64,000 nucleotides of DNA from Nocardia sp. NRRL S-836 (lineage in GTDB: Bacteria > Actinomycetota > Actinomycetes > Mycobacteriales > Pseudonocardiaceae), in the NCBI RefSeq assembly GCF_001279525.1, contig NZ_LGDY01000111.1, positions 12,031 to 76,030 on the forward strand. The letters are read 5' to 3'. Position 1 is the first letter of the stretch. Each line of letters begins with the position of its first letter. Of this stretch, positions 18,684 through 26,951 are shown one piece after another. The notes under the pieces are model-generated. The model was given only the letters and a program-made list of their open reading frames with translations, was not told the origin of the DNA and did no database searches. The position numbers were made by a program, and so were the translations under genes.

Positions 18684-19372
18684 CAGGTTTCACCCCGCAC
18701 ACGTGCGCTCCTGTGTGGATGGTGCGTGAACAGTGGGACGAGGGACGCGATCGACGGGCCCAGGGCGACGGCGAGCAGCACGCTCCCGGCCCCGAGCGAC
18801 CCATTGGCGACCGCGACCGCGGGGTTGATCATCAGCACGCCGGCGAGCAGGCACCCCACGTCGGCGCCGATGCGGATGCGTGCCTGGCTCCAGTTCGTGC
18901 GGAGGGCGATCGCGGCCATCAGGCCGTCGCGGGGCAGCGCGCCGAGCTCGGCCGACAAGTACAGGGCGGTGCCGACGGCGAACATGGCGCCTCCGAGCAG
19001 CATCGCCGTCATCCGCAGCCACACCGCCTGCGGCGCGGGCAGCACCGTGAGGGTGAGGTCGGCGACGACCGCGGGGATCACGACCGAGGCGACCGTGCCG
19101 ATGCCGGGCTTGACGCGCAGCGCGAGGTTGGCCACCAGCAGCGCCGACTGCACGGCGATGATCGCGCCGCCGATCGTCCACCCGCACCGCTCACCCACCG
19201 CCCGGTGGAACACATCCAGCGGCAACAGCCCCAGGGCGGCGGTGACGAGCATGCCCACGGCGACGCCCATGAGCGCGTTGCCGACGACGACCTGGCCCAG
19301 CCGGATGACGAACGGCCGGGAACCGATGCCGGCGGTCCCACCGGGCTGGTCGTGTGCGGGATCAGTGGGCAT
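18683..19372 (-). CDS. YczE/YitT-like integral membrane protein
   Basis: 229 residues with five to six hydrophobic segments spaced along its length (for example VVVGNALMGVAVGMLVTAALG and MLLGGAMFAVGTALYLSAELG). The segment GALPRDGLMAAIA matches the LGxxPxDxL-type signature of YczE-like proteins. The substrate is unknown for the family. Its start lies 11 bp inside the end of the phosphatase gene. Probably cargo. Confidence 0.68.
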   Translation of the reverse strand: MPTDPAHDQPGGTAGIGSRPFVIRLGQVVVGNALMGVAVGMLVTAALGLLPLDVFHRAVGERCGWTIGGAIIAVQSALLVANLALRVKPGIGTVASVVIPAVVADLTLTVLPAPQAVWLRMTAMLLGGAMFAVGTALYLSAELGALPRDGLMAAIALRTNWSQARIRIGADVGCLLAGVLMINPAVAVANGSLGAGSVLLAVALGPSIASLVPLFTHHPHRSARVRGET

Positions 19373-20252
19373 GACCGCTCACCCACTCGCGCTCCGGTGC
19401 CGGCACTCGACGGTCGAGCGCGGCGGCCCCGGCCTTCTCCATCAGCACCAGCAGCTCGTCGGCGACCTCCGGCGCGGCCGCGAAGATCGGGTCGCCCAGG
19501 TGCGCGGCCGGTCCGCCGGTGCCCGGCCAGCTCACGACCGCCCCGGCTTCCTCGCAGATCAGCAGGCCGGCGGCCCAGTCCCACTCGTTGAGGTAGTGCT
19601 CGAAGTAGCCGCCGAAGACCCCTTGCGCGACCCGGCACAGGTCGATGACGGCGCTGCCGACGCGGCGGATGTCCTCGACGTGCTCGATCATGCGCGCGAC
19701 CACGGCGGCCTGCGGGCCGCGCTCGGCGGCCTGGTAGCTGAAGCCGGTGGCGAGCAACCGCTGCGACAGCGGCTTGTCCTTGCGGGCGTCCAGCGTGACC
19801 CACTGGTGACGCACGGCGGGGTCGTAGAAGCGGGCGCCGTTGCCGCGGCCGGCGGAGTACACACGGCCGCTGACCGGTTCGGCGACCGCACCGGCGAGCA
19901 CGACGCCGTCGACCTCGATGGCGATCGACACCCCGTACTCGGGTGCTCCGGCGTGCAGATTGGCGGTGCCGTCGACGCCGTCGGCGATCAGCCGCAGCTC
20001 GCCCGGACGTGCCCGTGCCACACCGCTTTCCTCGCCGGTGAAGGAGTGCGGCGCCTCGCCCCAGATCTCGGCGGCTTCCTGGCGCATCGCGGCTTCGGAG
20101 GCCGGGTCGCAGTCGGTGACGTAGTCGGTCTCGCTGCTCTTGGTGGTCGCGTCAGTGGCTCCGGGCCGTGCCAGGCGCTCGCGCACGGTGCGGGCACCGG
20201 CGCCGGCGAGGTGCTCGGCGTGGATCTGCAGCTGACGTGTATCGAAATGCAC
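19362..20252 (-). CDS. Inositol-monophosphatase-family phosphatase
   Basis: 296 residues from a GTG at 20252 that has a strong AGGGAGA site five bases upstream. The frame is open to 20525, and an ATG at 20414 in an ATGA junction is an alternative that would add about 54 residues. Metal-binding motifs are present: GEESG, ADGVDGTANL (family DxxDGT) and EWDWAAGLLICEEAGA (family WDxAAG). It should dephosphorylate a sugar phosphate, inositol phosphate or 3',5'-bisphosphate nucleotide. Which one cannot be told. Confidence 0.85.
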   Translation of the reverse strand: MHFDTRQLQIHAEHLAGAGARTVRERLARPGATDATTKSSETDYVTDCDPASEAAMRQEAAEIWGEAPHSFTGEESGVARARPGELRLIADGVDGTANLHAGAPEYGVSIAIEVDGVVLAGAVAEPVSGRVYSAGRGNGARFYDPAVRHQWVTLDARKDKPLSQRLLATGFSYQAAERGPQAAVVARMIEHVEDIRRVGSAVIDLCRVAQGVFGGYFEHYLNEWDWAAGLLICEEAGAVVSWPGTGGPAAHLGDPIFAAAPEVADELLVLMEKAGAAALDRRVPAPEREWVSGHAH

Positions 20253-20410
20253 TTGCTCTCCCTGACGGTGGTAGATCACGGACGGGGCGGGCCGGATCAC
20301 CCGATGAGGCGGGGGCGGCGCGCCGAGGCGCAGCGGCGTGACATCTCGCTGGGGCCCGGTACGACCGGGCGCGTCAGGGAGGGGCGAGAACACGTCGCGC
20401 GGATCGGAAC

Positions 20411-20545
20411 TCATGGCGCGGGCCCACAGTCGTGCGTGTGAGCCCTGGGGCACGAGCCGGACATCGGGGGCTGGTGGGCGGGGGTGCCGGACGTGGACGT
20501 GCCCAACCCCAGCCGGCACGTCCACGCCGGCACGTTCGTGGTCAT
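20411..20545 (-). CDS. Possible 44-residue Cys-rich protein
   Basis: An ORF MTTNVPAWTCRLGLGTSTSG and onward, ending SCPRAHTHDCGPAP. Three Cys and several His would allow metal binding. The ATG overlaps the acetyltransferase stop as ATGA, and its own stop overlaps an in-frame ATG of the next gene as ATGA, matching the pattern of this operon. There is no other support, and the DNA includes an inverted repeat, so it may be non-coding. Confidence 0.35.
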   Translation of the reverse strand: MTTNVPAWTCRLGLGTSTSGTPAHQPPMSGSCPRAHTHDCGPAP

Positions 20546-21027
20546 CGGCTCCCTCCCGTCACGACCGGGCACACCGCGGTGATCAGCCCGTCGCGCGGTG
20601 CCGCGAACGCGAGCGCGGGGAACACCTTGCGCAGCAACCCGAGTCCGGCCGTGTTGGTGGCGCCGACCGACGCGGTGACGGCGAGCGCGCCGTCACGGGC
20701 GGCTTCCTCACCGAGGCGGGTCGCCAGCGCGGTGCCCGCGCCGCGGCGCTGCCAGGCGTCTTCGACGAGCACTGCGATCTCGATGCCGTCGGCGTCGAAG
20801 ATCATGGACGCGACACCGACCATGCTCTGCTCGGTCCACGCGGCGACGGTGAGCTGGTCGGCGCGCGCGGGCAGCGCCTCCAGCAGCAGCCGCGCCGCGC
20901 CGGCCGTGCCGCCGTGGCAGCGCGATCGCAGCGCCGCGTCCGAGCAGCGGGCGAGCAGCCTGCGCAGTTCCCGCATGGTCACGTCGTCGTCGGCGTGGAC
21001 GTCGAACATCTCGAAGGTGGTGGTCAC
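20542..21027 (-). CDS. GNAT-family N-acetyltransferase
   Basis: 161 residues from a GTG in a GTGA overlap with the thioesterase stop; the longer frame upstream is a shadow. The acetyl-CoA-binding motif A reads IAVLVEDAWQRRGAGTALATRL, with QRRGAG as the Q/RxxGxG signature. It is preceded by the usual beta strand VGVASMIFDADG. The N-terminal half is helical. Substrate unknown. Confidence 0.82.
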   Translation of the reverse strand: MTTTFEMFDVHADDDVTMRELRRLLARCSDAALRSRCHGGTAGAARLLLEALPARADQLTVAAWTEQSMVGVASMIFDADGIEIAVLVEDAWQRRGAGTALATRLGEEAARDGALAVTASVGATNTAGLGLLRKVFPALAFAAPRDGLITAVCPVVTGGSR

Positions 21028-21911
21028 GCTCCCCTCCTGCGGGAGAGCAGCGGTTGTGACTGCAGCAGCCGCAACGGCCGCACCACCGCGGGGCGGGGCC
21101 ACCGCAACGCCTGAAGCAGGGCGGTCGCGCCTCGCGGGCCGCTGATGAAGAAGTGGCCGCCGGGGAACGTCGTGTGCGTCGCGTCGGCCGCGAGCTCCAG
21201 CCACCGGTGCGCGGCGCACGCCGGCGCGTACCAGTCCGCCGCGCCCGACCACGCGTGGAGCGGACAGTCCAAGACTGCGGGCTTGCCGGGCCAGTAGGTC
21301 TCGGCGGCGGTGAGATCGGCGCGCACGCGCGGCAGCCACCCCCGCAGGAACTGTTCGTGGCGCCGCAGCCGGGGTGGAAGGCCGCCCATGTCGGTGAGCT
21401 TCGCGAGCAGCTCCCGGTCGCCGAGCAGGTGCAGCGGGTGCGGCGGGCGCACCATCGGCGCGCGGCTGCCGGAGACGATGACCGCCTGCGGGCAGTGCCG
21501 GTGCTCCTGCAGGCGCACGGCGACGGCATGGGCGAGCAGTGCACCGAACGAGTGCCCGAACAACGCCACCGCGGTGTCGCTGTCGCCGATGTGTGCGAGC
21601 AGCGCCTCGGTGATGGTGTCGACGAGCTGCGGGGTCAGCTTGGTCACCGGGTCCTCGTCGCGGCGGTCGTCGCGGCCGGGCAGCGTCACGCTCACCAGGT
21701 CGATTCCCTGCGGCAGCAGCGGAATCCACGAGTGGTAGGCGCTGAGACCGGCGCCGGACCAGGGGAACGCGACCAGCGTGTGCCGGGCGGGACCGGGACC
21801 GGTGCGGTACCGCGTGAGCCACCCCGAAGTCGAGGGCGCGGGGTGGCGCGGGGGCGCCGGGATCGCCGGCTGCGGGGGCGTCAGCTGTATCGGCATGTTC
21901 GTGATCACCAC
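21024..21911 (-). CDS. Type II thioesterase (alpha/beta hydrolase)
   Basis: About 295 residues. The GTG at 21911 is used here; the next GTG (21908) gives an exact GTGA overlap and is equally plausible. The catalytic triad is visible: GHSFG nucleophile elbow, Asp in AWSGAADWYAP, and His in PGGHFFISG. The N-terminal LVAFPWSGAGLSAYHSW is typical of thioesterase II proteins that edit nonribosomal peptide or polyketide synthases. No synthase is nearby, so its partner must be elsewhere or the gene is cargo. Confidence 0.85.
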   Translation of the reverse strand: MVITNMPIQLTPPQPAIPAPPRHPAPSTSGWLTRYRTGPGPARHTLVAFPWSGAGLSAYHSWIPLLPQGIDLVSVTLPGRDDRRDEDPVTKLTPQLVDTITEALLAHIGDSDTAVALFGHSFGALLAHAVAVRLQEHRHCPQAVIVSGSRAPMVRPPHPLHLLGDRELLAKLTDMGGLPPRLRRHEQFLRGWLPRVRADLTAAETYWPGKPAVLDCPLHAWSGAADWYAPACAAHRWLELAADATHTTFPGGHFFISGPRGATALLQALRWPRPAVVRPLRLLQSQPLLSRRRGA

Positions 21912-22483
21912 ACGGGCACGGAGGTCGGGACAGGACGGGGCAGCAGCACGCCGTGTTGCGGGGCGCGATCACGCAGCACCCGCCAGAACACGATTTCGTC
22001 CGCGAGAACCGCGGGCATGCCGCCGGGGTAGAGCGTGCCGCGCGACATGATCGCCGGGGCCTGCGGTTCGCGCGGGCCGTCGATCTCGATGGCGTAGTGG
22101 GTGCCGCGCGGCGCGTCGGGGATGAGCTCGCCGATGGGGACCGCGCCGTCGCGCAGCAGGACGAGCTGCTCGGGCGTCAAACCCAGGCGCGGCACGTGGA
22201 TGAGCGACTTGATCGCCGCCAGGTGCGGGCCCTCGGCGTTGAGCGGGACGAAGACACCGTTGCGGCGCAACACTTCCGTCCCGGGCTCCAGGCCGAGCAG
22301 CATGCCCTCGTGCTCGTCGACCACGTCCAGCCGGTCCGCTTCGACGGGCACCCGCCGCAGCGGGTAGCCGGTCCACCAGCTCAGGATCGTGGAGAACTTC
22401 GGCGCCACCCGGATTCCGCGTGCGAGCCGGGCGACTCGGTCGGCGAGCTCGTCGGTGGCCGCGCGGGACTTGAGGGGAATCAC
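21905..22483 (-). CDS. Hypothetical protein
   Basis: 192 residues from a GTG at 22483 with a strong GGAGG site. Soluble, with no motif I recognise; notable segments are ILSWWTGYPLRRVPVEADRLDV and GTHYAIEIDGPREPQAPAIM. It overlaps the thioesterase start by seven bases. It is the first gene after a terminator-like hairpin, so it may start the sub-operon that runs through thioesterase, acetyltransferase, phosphatase and YczE-like genes. Confidence 0.65.
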   Translation of the reverse strand: MIPLKSRAATDELADRVARLARGIRVAPKFSTILSWWTGYPLRRVPVEADRLDVVDEHEGMLLGLEPGTEVLRRNGVFVPLNAEGPHLAAIKSLIHVPRLGLTPEQLVLLRDGAVPIGELIPDAPRGTHYAIEIDGPREPQAPAIMSRGTLYPGGMPAVLADEIVFWRVLRDRAPQHGVLLPRPVPTSVPVW

Positions 22484-22526
22484 CTGGTCCTCCTTCTGTG
22501 CGTCGCTTGTGGTGGGGCTGGTGCGC

Positions 22527-22552
22527 CCCACCCCCGGGGAAGTGGGGGTGGG
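22527..22552 (-). terminator. Strong hairpin between two minus-strand genes
   Basis: A perfect 9-bp C/G-rich stem (22527-22535 with 22544-22552) and an 8-base loop, just after the stop of the secreted protein gene at 22591. No T-run follows, as is common in actinomycetes. Confidence 0.6.
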
Positions 22553-22590
22553 ACGCCGGACGTGGGGCGGTGAACCGGTCCTGGCCTGGG

Positions 22591-23307
22591 TCAGCCGGTG
22601 ACCGGGTGGTGGCCGTCCTGCAGCTGCGGCGTCGGCGCGGGCTGCGGTGTGGTGTCGGGCTTGGGCGCCGGCTTCCGCGTGCCGGTCGGCGGCTGCCCCG
22701 TCGGCTTGCCCGTCGGCTGGCCCGTGGGCGGGTTCGTCGGCGGGTTCGTCGGCGGGTTGGTGGGGGGCTTGGTGGTAGGCACGGTGGCCTTGCCGCACGA
22801 GACCACCGCGACGGTGATCGTCTGCGCGACCTTGTCGCCGGCACCGAGGATCTGGATGGTCGCGCCCGCACCGCCGCCGAAGCCGACCTTGAGCTTCGGG
22901 TCGGCCGGTGCCGCGCCACCGTGGGCGTAGCTGATGGCGCCGTCTGCGCACTTGGCCGACACCGACCCGATCGTCTTGCCCGCGACCACCACGTTTGCGA
23001 CGGTCGCCTCGGCGATCCCGTTGCCGGCTTTGACGGTGATGCCGCTGGCGGACCAGCCCATGCCGGACACCGAGCCCGACGCGGTCTTAACCTCGCCGTC
23101 GGAGGCCACCGAGGGCTGCGCGGCCTTGTTCTCGGTGCCGGAGGCGGACACGCCGTAGGCCGTCGACGTGCTCGCCTGGGCGCCGGCGAGCCCGTGGACC
23201 TGCGCGTTCGCCGGTGCCAGCACGGACGCCGAGCCCGCCGCCGCGAGCGCGCCGATGCCGGCCGCGGCGAGGAACAGGCGTGTGGAATGGGTGGTTGTGC
23301 GGACCAC
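22591..23307 (-). CDS. Secreted protein with Pro/Thr repeat tail
   Basis: 238 residues from a GTG at 23307 preceded by AAGGGGGGAC. A signal peptide (FLAAAGIGALAAAGSASVLAPANAQ) leads to a Gly/Ala/Val-rich domain with two Cys (SVSAKCADG and VVSCGKA, probably a disulfide). After it comes a run of PPTNPPTNPPT-type repeats that probably spans the cell wall. No LPxTG sorting motif or C-terminal TM segment follows, so it is either released or held by another means. Family unknown. Confidence 0.72.
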   Translation of the reverse strand: MVRTTTHSTRLFLAAAGIGALAAAGSASVLAPANAQVHGLAGAQASTSTAYGVSASGTENKAAQPSVASDGEVKTASGSVSGMGWSASGITVKAGNGIAEATVANVVVAGKTIGSVSAKCADGAISYAHGGAAPADPKLKVGFGGGAGATIQILGAGDKVAQTITVAVVSCGKATVPTTKPPTNPPTNPPTNPPTGQPTGKPTGQPPTGTRKPAPKPDTTPQPAPTPQLQDGHHPVTG

Positions 23308-23354
23308 GTGGTCCCCCCTTGATGTGGTGTGGCCCTGGGGCCGGGTACAGGTAT

Positions 23355-24371
23355 TCACTTGATCAACACCGGGGTGCCGAGCGGCAGGTCGCCGCGGGTC
23401 ATCGCCTCGGTGAGGCTGGAGAGCGCGTCCGGTGGGATCCGGACGCAGCCGTCGGAGGAGGCCGTGCCGTAGACCTCGGGTGTGGGCCAGGTGTGCAGGC
23501 CGACGGTGCCGGGGCCGCCGCCGTAGGTCTGGTGGGTGTCGGAGTGCGTGCCCAGCGGCAGCACGACCGTGGAGAACGCGGAGGCGTTGTCGCGCAGCGC
23601 GGCGAGCAGGAACGTCCGTCCGGCCGGGGTGATCGCGCCGGGTTTGCCGATCCCGGCCTTCCAGCGGCCGGTGACGGCACCGCTGGTGGTGAGTGTGAGC
23701 TCGAACGCGGCCCGGTCCACGGTGATCACGCTGGGGCTCGTGGCGACGGTGACGTCGGGGGTGTCGGTGTGCATCCACGCCACGGAGTTGTTGGGGCGTG
23801 AGGGAAGCGCGACCAGCGCCCACCCCGGCCGGGTGTCCAGGATGGACAGCCACGTGTCGGTGCGGGTGATGTCCGGCTCGATGCCCAGCAGCTGGGTTGC
23901 CGGGACGACGGCGACCGGGTCACCGCCGGGCGCGGCGTACACGGGCACCGCCGAGGTGGGGTGGGCGACCAGCCCGCCCGGCACCTGCTCGGGCGCGGGG
24001 TCGCGTGGCGCGGCCGGGGTCGTGGTGAAGGTGGTGGCGTGCGGGAGCGCGGCGAGCTGCTCGGCGCTCACCGCCCGCGGTGCCACGACCGGCGCTGCCT
24101 CAACGCCGGTGGTGCCGGTGGTGTCGTTGCGGCCGAGCGGGTCGATGTGCTGCTCGCCGGCGGTGGGCCGGGTGAGCACGATGCCGAACACGGCGATGAA
24201 CACGGCGACGGCGACCAGCCCGGCGCCGGCCAGCAGGGCGGGCCCGCGGCGCGCCTGCGTCGGCGGCCTGTGGTAGCGCCGCCCACCCGAGGGGGATGGC
24301 GGGCCGGGCGTCGGCCGTTGCTCGTCGTCCTGACCAGCCGGTCCGGGCCGGTCACCGTCGTGGATCATCAC
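23355..24371 (-). CDS. L,D-transpeptidase (YkuD domain)
   Basis: 338 residues. A cytoplasmic basic arm, one TM segment at about 48-67, an SH3-like segment (VPVYAAPGGDPVAVVPATQLLG), then a YkuD domain. The active site reads GLHTWP and SSDGCVRI with Cys at about residue 309; the family signature is HxxS(H/D)GCxR. It would make 3-3 cross-links in peptidoglycan or anchor proteins outside the membrane. It lies next to a diverged paralogue. Confidence 0.85.
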   Translation of the reverse strand: MMIHDGDRPGPAGQDDEQRPTPGPPSPSGGRRYHRPPTQARRGPALLAGAGLVAVAVFIAVFGIVLTRPTAGEQHIDPLGRNDTTGTTGVEAAPVVAPRAVSAEQLAALPHATTFTTTPAAPRDPAPEQVPGGLVAHPTSAVPVYAAPGGDPVAVVPATQLLGIEPDITRTDTWLSILDTRPGWALVALPSRPNNSVAWMHTDTPDVTVATSPSVITVDRAAFELTLTTSGAVTGRWKAGIGKPGAITPAGRTFLLAALRDNASAFSTVVLPLGTHSDTHQTYGGGPGTVGLHTWPTPEVYGTASSDGCVRIPPDALSSLTEAMTRGDLPLGTPVLIK

Positions 24372-24472
24372 GACCTCCTTTCTGCTTCTCGGTGGGGGGT
24401 GGGTGCGGGTGCGGCGTGCCGGTCGCCCCCGAGCGGCGGTTCCGCCGCACCCACGACTGAGGGGACAAGGGT

Positions 24473-25567
24473 TCAGCGCAGGAGCACCGCGGTGCCGGCG
24501 GGCACCTCGCGCAGCGCGTCACGCACACCGGGGGGAGCGGGAACACAACCTGTGGCGTCGAGCTGGCCCAGCGGGGACGCCGCGGGCAGGCCCGGCACCG
24601 TGATCCCGCCGATCAGTCCGGTGCACAACCGGTCGGCGTCGAGACCGAACGGCCACAGCACCCGCAGCAGCCACGGCAGCGCGTCGGCCTGGCCGCCGGT
24701 GGCGACGAAGCTGCGACGGCCGGTGTGGGCCGCTGCCGCGACGGACGCCGGGGTGCCGGTGAGCGTCGATGCCGCGGCGCTACCGCGGCCGAGTTCGGCC
24801 AGGACCGTGACCCTGCCGGTGGCGGTGTCGATCTCGACGCGCCGGTCACCGTGCGCGAGTTCGACCTGCGGCCGCAGGTGGATCCAGCCGACCGCCGCCG
24901 CGCCGGTGGGATGCGGCTGCGAGGGCAGCATCACCAGCGCCCAGCCCGCACGCCGGTCGAGAACCGGGGTCCACGTCGGCGTGAGGACTTGGCGTGGCGG
25001 CAGCACGGCGAACGCGCACCCGCCGGGTTCGGCGTACACCGGCGTGTCGACGGTGGGGTGCAACACGACCGTGCCCGGATCGGCACCCGGTGCCGGATCG
25101 GCCGGCGCACCCACCAGAGCCACGCCCACCGCCGCGCGCGGCAACGCAGCCAGCTCCGCCTGCGTCATCTCACGTGGTGCGATCACGGCCGCGTCCAGCT
25201 GTGCGGCGGCGGGCATCCGGTCGCGCATCGGCGGTGCGGGTGTGGCCGTGACCGTCACGGTCTGCGGTGCGGGCGGCACTGCCGCTGTTGAGCCGATGGT
25301 GTCGTGCAGGCGCAGCAGCAGCGTCACGAGCACGATCAGGATCGCGGCCAGCAGCAACGTCACCAGCACGCTCGGCCGGCGCCACTGCACGAGGCGCAGC
25401 AGCACGGCGTGCCGCAGCAGCGCCGTCGTGGTCAGCGGCCGCAGCGGCTGGGTCTTCTCCGCGTCGGTCTCCGGCCCGGCGAGCATCGCAGCGGTGCTCG
25501 CGCCGATGACGCTCACCTGGCCGGACAGAGCGGTCACGGCGACGTCGTCGCCCAGTCGAGCGCTCAC
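24473..25567 (-). CDS. Diverged L,D-transpeptidase paralogue, probably not catalytic
   Basis: 364 residues from a GTG in a GTGA-type junction with the next gene. It has the same plan as the 23355-24371 protein: cytoplasmic arm, TM at about 67-88, QLAALPRA-like linker, SH3-like VDTPVYAEPGGCAFAVLPPRQVL, C-terminal domain ending LDATGCVPAPPGVRDAL. The Cys (about 341) is kept but the upstream HTW His and the Arg after the Cys are gone. It may be a structural or regulatory partner of the neighbour. Confidence 0.72.
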   Translation of the reverse strand: MSARLGDDVAVTALSGQVSVIGASTAAMLAGPETDAEKTQPLRPLTTTALLRHAVLLRLVQWRRPSVLVTLLLAAILIVLVTLLLRLHDTIGSTAAVPPAPQTVTVTATPAPPMRDRMPAAAQLDAAVIAPREMTQAELAALPRAAVGVALVGAPADPAPGADPGTVVLHPTVDTPVYAEPGGCAFAVLPPRQVLTPTWTPVLDRRAGWALVMLPSQPHPTGAAAVGWIHLRPQVELAHGDRRVEIDTATGRVTVLAELGRGSAAASTLTGTPASVAAAAHTGRRSFVATGGQADALPWLLRVLWPFGLDADRLCTGLIGGITVPGLPAASPLGQLDATGCVPAPPGVRDALREVPAGTAVLLR

Positions 25568-26178
25568 GGCGTCTTCCCGGCGATGACCTCACCGACGTGC
25601 TTGACCACCGAGCAGGTGTCGATGCCGAAGCGGCCGTTGGTGATTGCGATCGCGGCGGTGCCGTTGGCGAGCGGGATGATCCCGGTGCACAACGGTTCCT
25701 TGCTCGTCTTGTTGGTCCCGGAGATGATCAGTCCGGCCTTGCCGCCGAAGGTGTGGGGCTGCGAATTGGGCTGATCTGCCTGCGCGGTCTTCATCTCACC
25801 GGGCTTCGCCCAGACCACGAGCGCGAAGAAGTTCTTGATCTTCCCGTTCGGGTCCGTGTTCTTGGGCAGCTCGCCGTTGTCGTACCTGCACCCTGTGCGG
25901 AACACGTCGGTGGCGGACGGCGCACGCAACCGTGGCTTTTTGTCTGTCTCCGGGCGGACCTTGGCGGGGAACGCGCCCCAGCCCAGCGCGCACGGGTCGT
26001 ACGGCGCGCCGACGGTCTTGGCGTCCACCCGCGGGTCGAGATCACCCAAGGTGATCTGCTTGGGCTTGTCCTGCGCGGCCACCGTGGCCGCGGCGTGCGC
26101 GGCGGGCAGGGCGGTGAGGCAGGCTGTCGCGGCGGCGAGCGTGAGCAGCCCGCGCGTCAGGCCCTTGACGGTCGTCAT
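25564..26178 (-). CDS. Secreted DUF3558-like protein
   Basis: 204 residues from the ATG at 26178, giving a standard signal peptide (GLLTLAAATACLTALPAAHAA). An ATG at 26214 in an ATGA overlap is an alternative that adds 12 residues. The mature part begins LGDLDPRVDAKTVGAPYDPCALGWGAFP, which resembles the DPC motif of DUF3558 proteins, and has four further Cys, two in CTGI and DTCSVV. It has no lipobox Cys near the signal end. Third of a trio of related secreted proteins. Confidence 0.7.
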   Translation of the reverse strand: MTTVKGLTRGLLTLAAATACLTALPAAHAAATVAAQDKPKQITLGDLDPRVDAKTVGAPYDPCALGWGAFPAKVRPETDKKPRLRAPSATDVFRTGCRYDNGELPKNTDPNGKIKNFFALVVWAKPGEMKTAQADQPNSQPHTFGGKAGLIISGTNKTSKEPLCTGIIPLANGTAAIAITNGRFGIDTCSVVKHVGEVIAGKTP

Positions 26179-26210
26179 GATCTTGTCCCCCGACAAAGAT
26201 GCGGTGAGGT

Positions 26211-26951
26211 TCATGGGAAGAGGACTTTCAGCAGCTCGTTGACCAGCGGGTCGCGCATGCTGTCCAAACGTGACCGGTCCACCGGGGCGTCGACCTTGCT
26301 GCCGCGAGGCGGGCGGAGGTTCTGCCGGATCCGCAGCGCCCCGGGCTGGTTCTTGTCGCCCAGCACCGCGACGGAGAGCTCCTCCTTGTCGCGGCCGCGG
26401 CCGTTGGCGTCCTCGGGATTGCCCACGCGCATCACCGGCTTGCCCGACAGAGACAGCTCGGTGACCATCGCCGCGGTGTCCGGCCGCGATCGCAGAATGG
26501 ACAGGTCCCGGCCCAGGGATTCCCTGGCCGACAGGAAGATCTCGACTTCGAGGACGGGCTCGTACTTGTCGTCCGCGTTCTTCTTGTTGTCGTCGGAGCT
26601 GATCGTGCAGGTCGGGCTGTCTGCGCTGCCCGCGATGACCCGGTAGTGACCGGTGCCCAGGAACCGGTCCAGCACGTCGGCCGGCAGCGCCGAGCACAGC
26701 ATCTGCGCGGCGGCGAGCGGGTCCTGCTCGGCGGTACGCAGCAGATCGTGACCGGTCTTGGGCGTGGTGGCCGACCACTCCTGACACATCCGCGGCTCGT
26801 TGCTGCGCGCGCACATCCCGGCCGGTTCGGCCGTGCCGGCGCTGGGCGCGGACTCCGGCTTGGCAGTGCCGGGAACCAGGCTGCTGCAGCCGCCCAGCGC
26901 CGTGGCGGCCAGCGTTGCCGCCAGCACGGAGGTGAGCAGGCGGGCGTTCAT
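26211..26951 (-). CDS. DUF3558-like lipoprotein
   Basis: 246 residues with lipobox ALGGC at about residues 18-22. The mature region has paired Cys (MCARSNEPRMC and MLCSALP) and ends with VNELLKVLFP. It overlaps the upstream gene by ATGA and lies in the same secreted-protein run. These proteins are common in Pseudonocardiales and mycobacteria and have no settled function. Confidence 0.68.
   Translation of the reverse strand: MNARLLTSVLAATLAATALGGCSSLVPGTAKPESAPSAGTAEPAGMCARSNEPRMCQEWSATTPKTGHDLLRTAEQDPLAAAQMLCSALPADVLDRFLGTGHYRVIAGSADSPTCTISSDDNKKNADDKYEPVLEVEIFLSARESLGRDLSILRSRPDTAAMVTELSLSGKPVMRVGNPEDANGRGRDKEELSVAVLGDKNQPGALRIRQNLRPPRGSKVDAPVDRSRLDSMRDPLVNELLKVLFP

Noticed and set aside
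20253..20525. N-terminal extension of the inositol-monophosphatase frame
   Set aside because: The strong ribosome site at the GTG (20252) gives a normal family length; the extension is Pro-rich. The ATG at 20414 remains possible.
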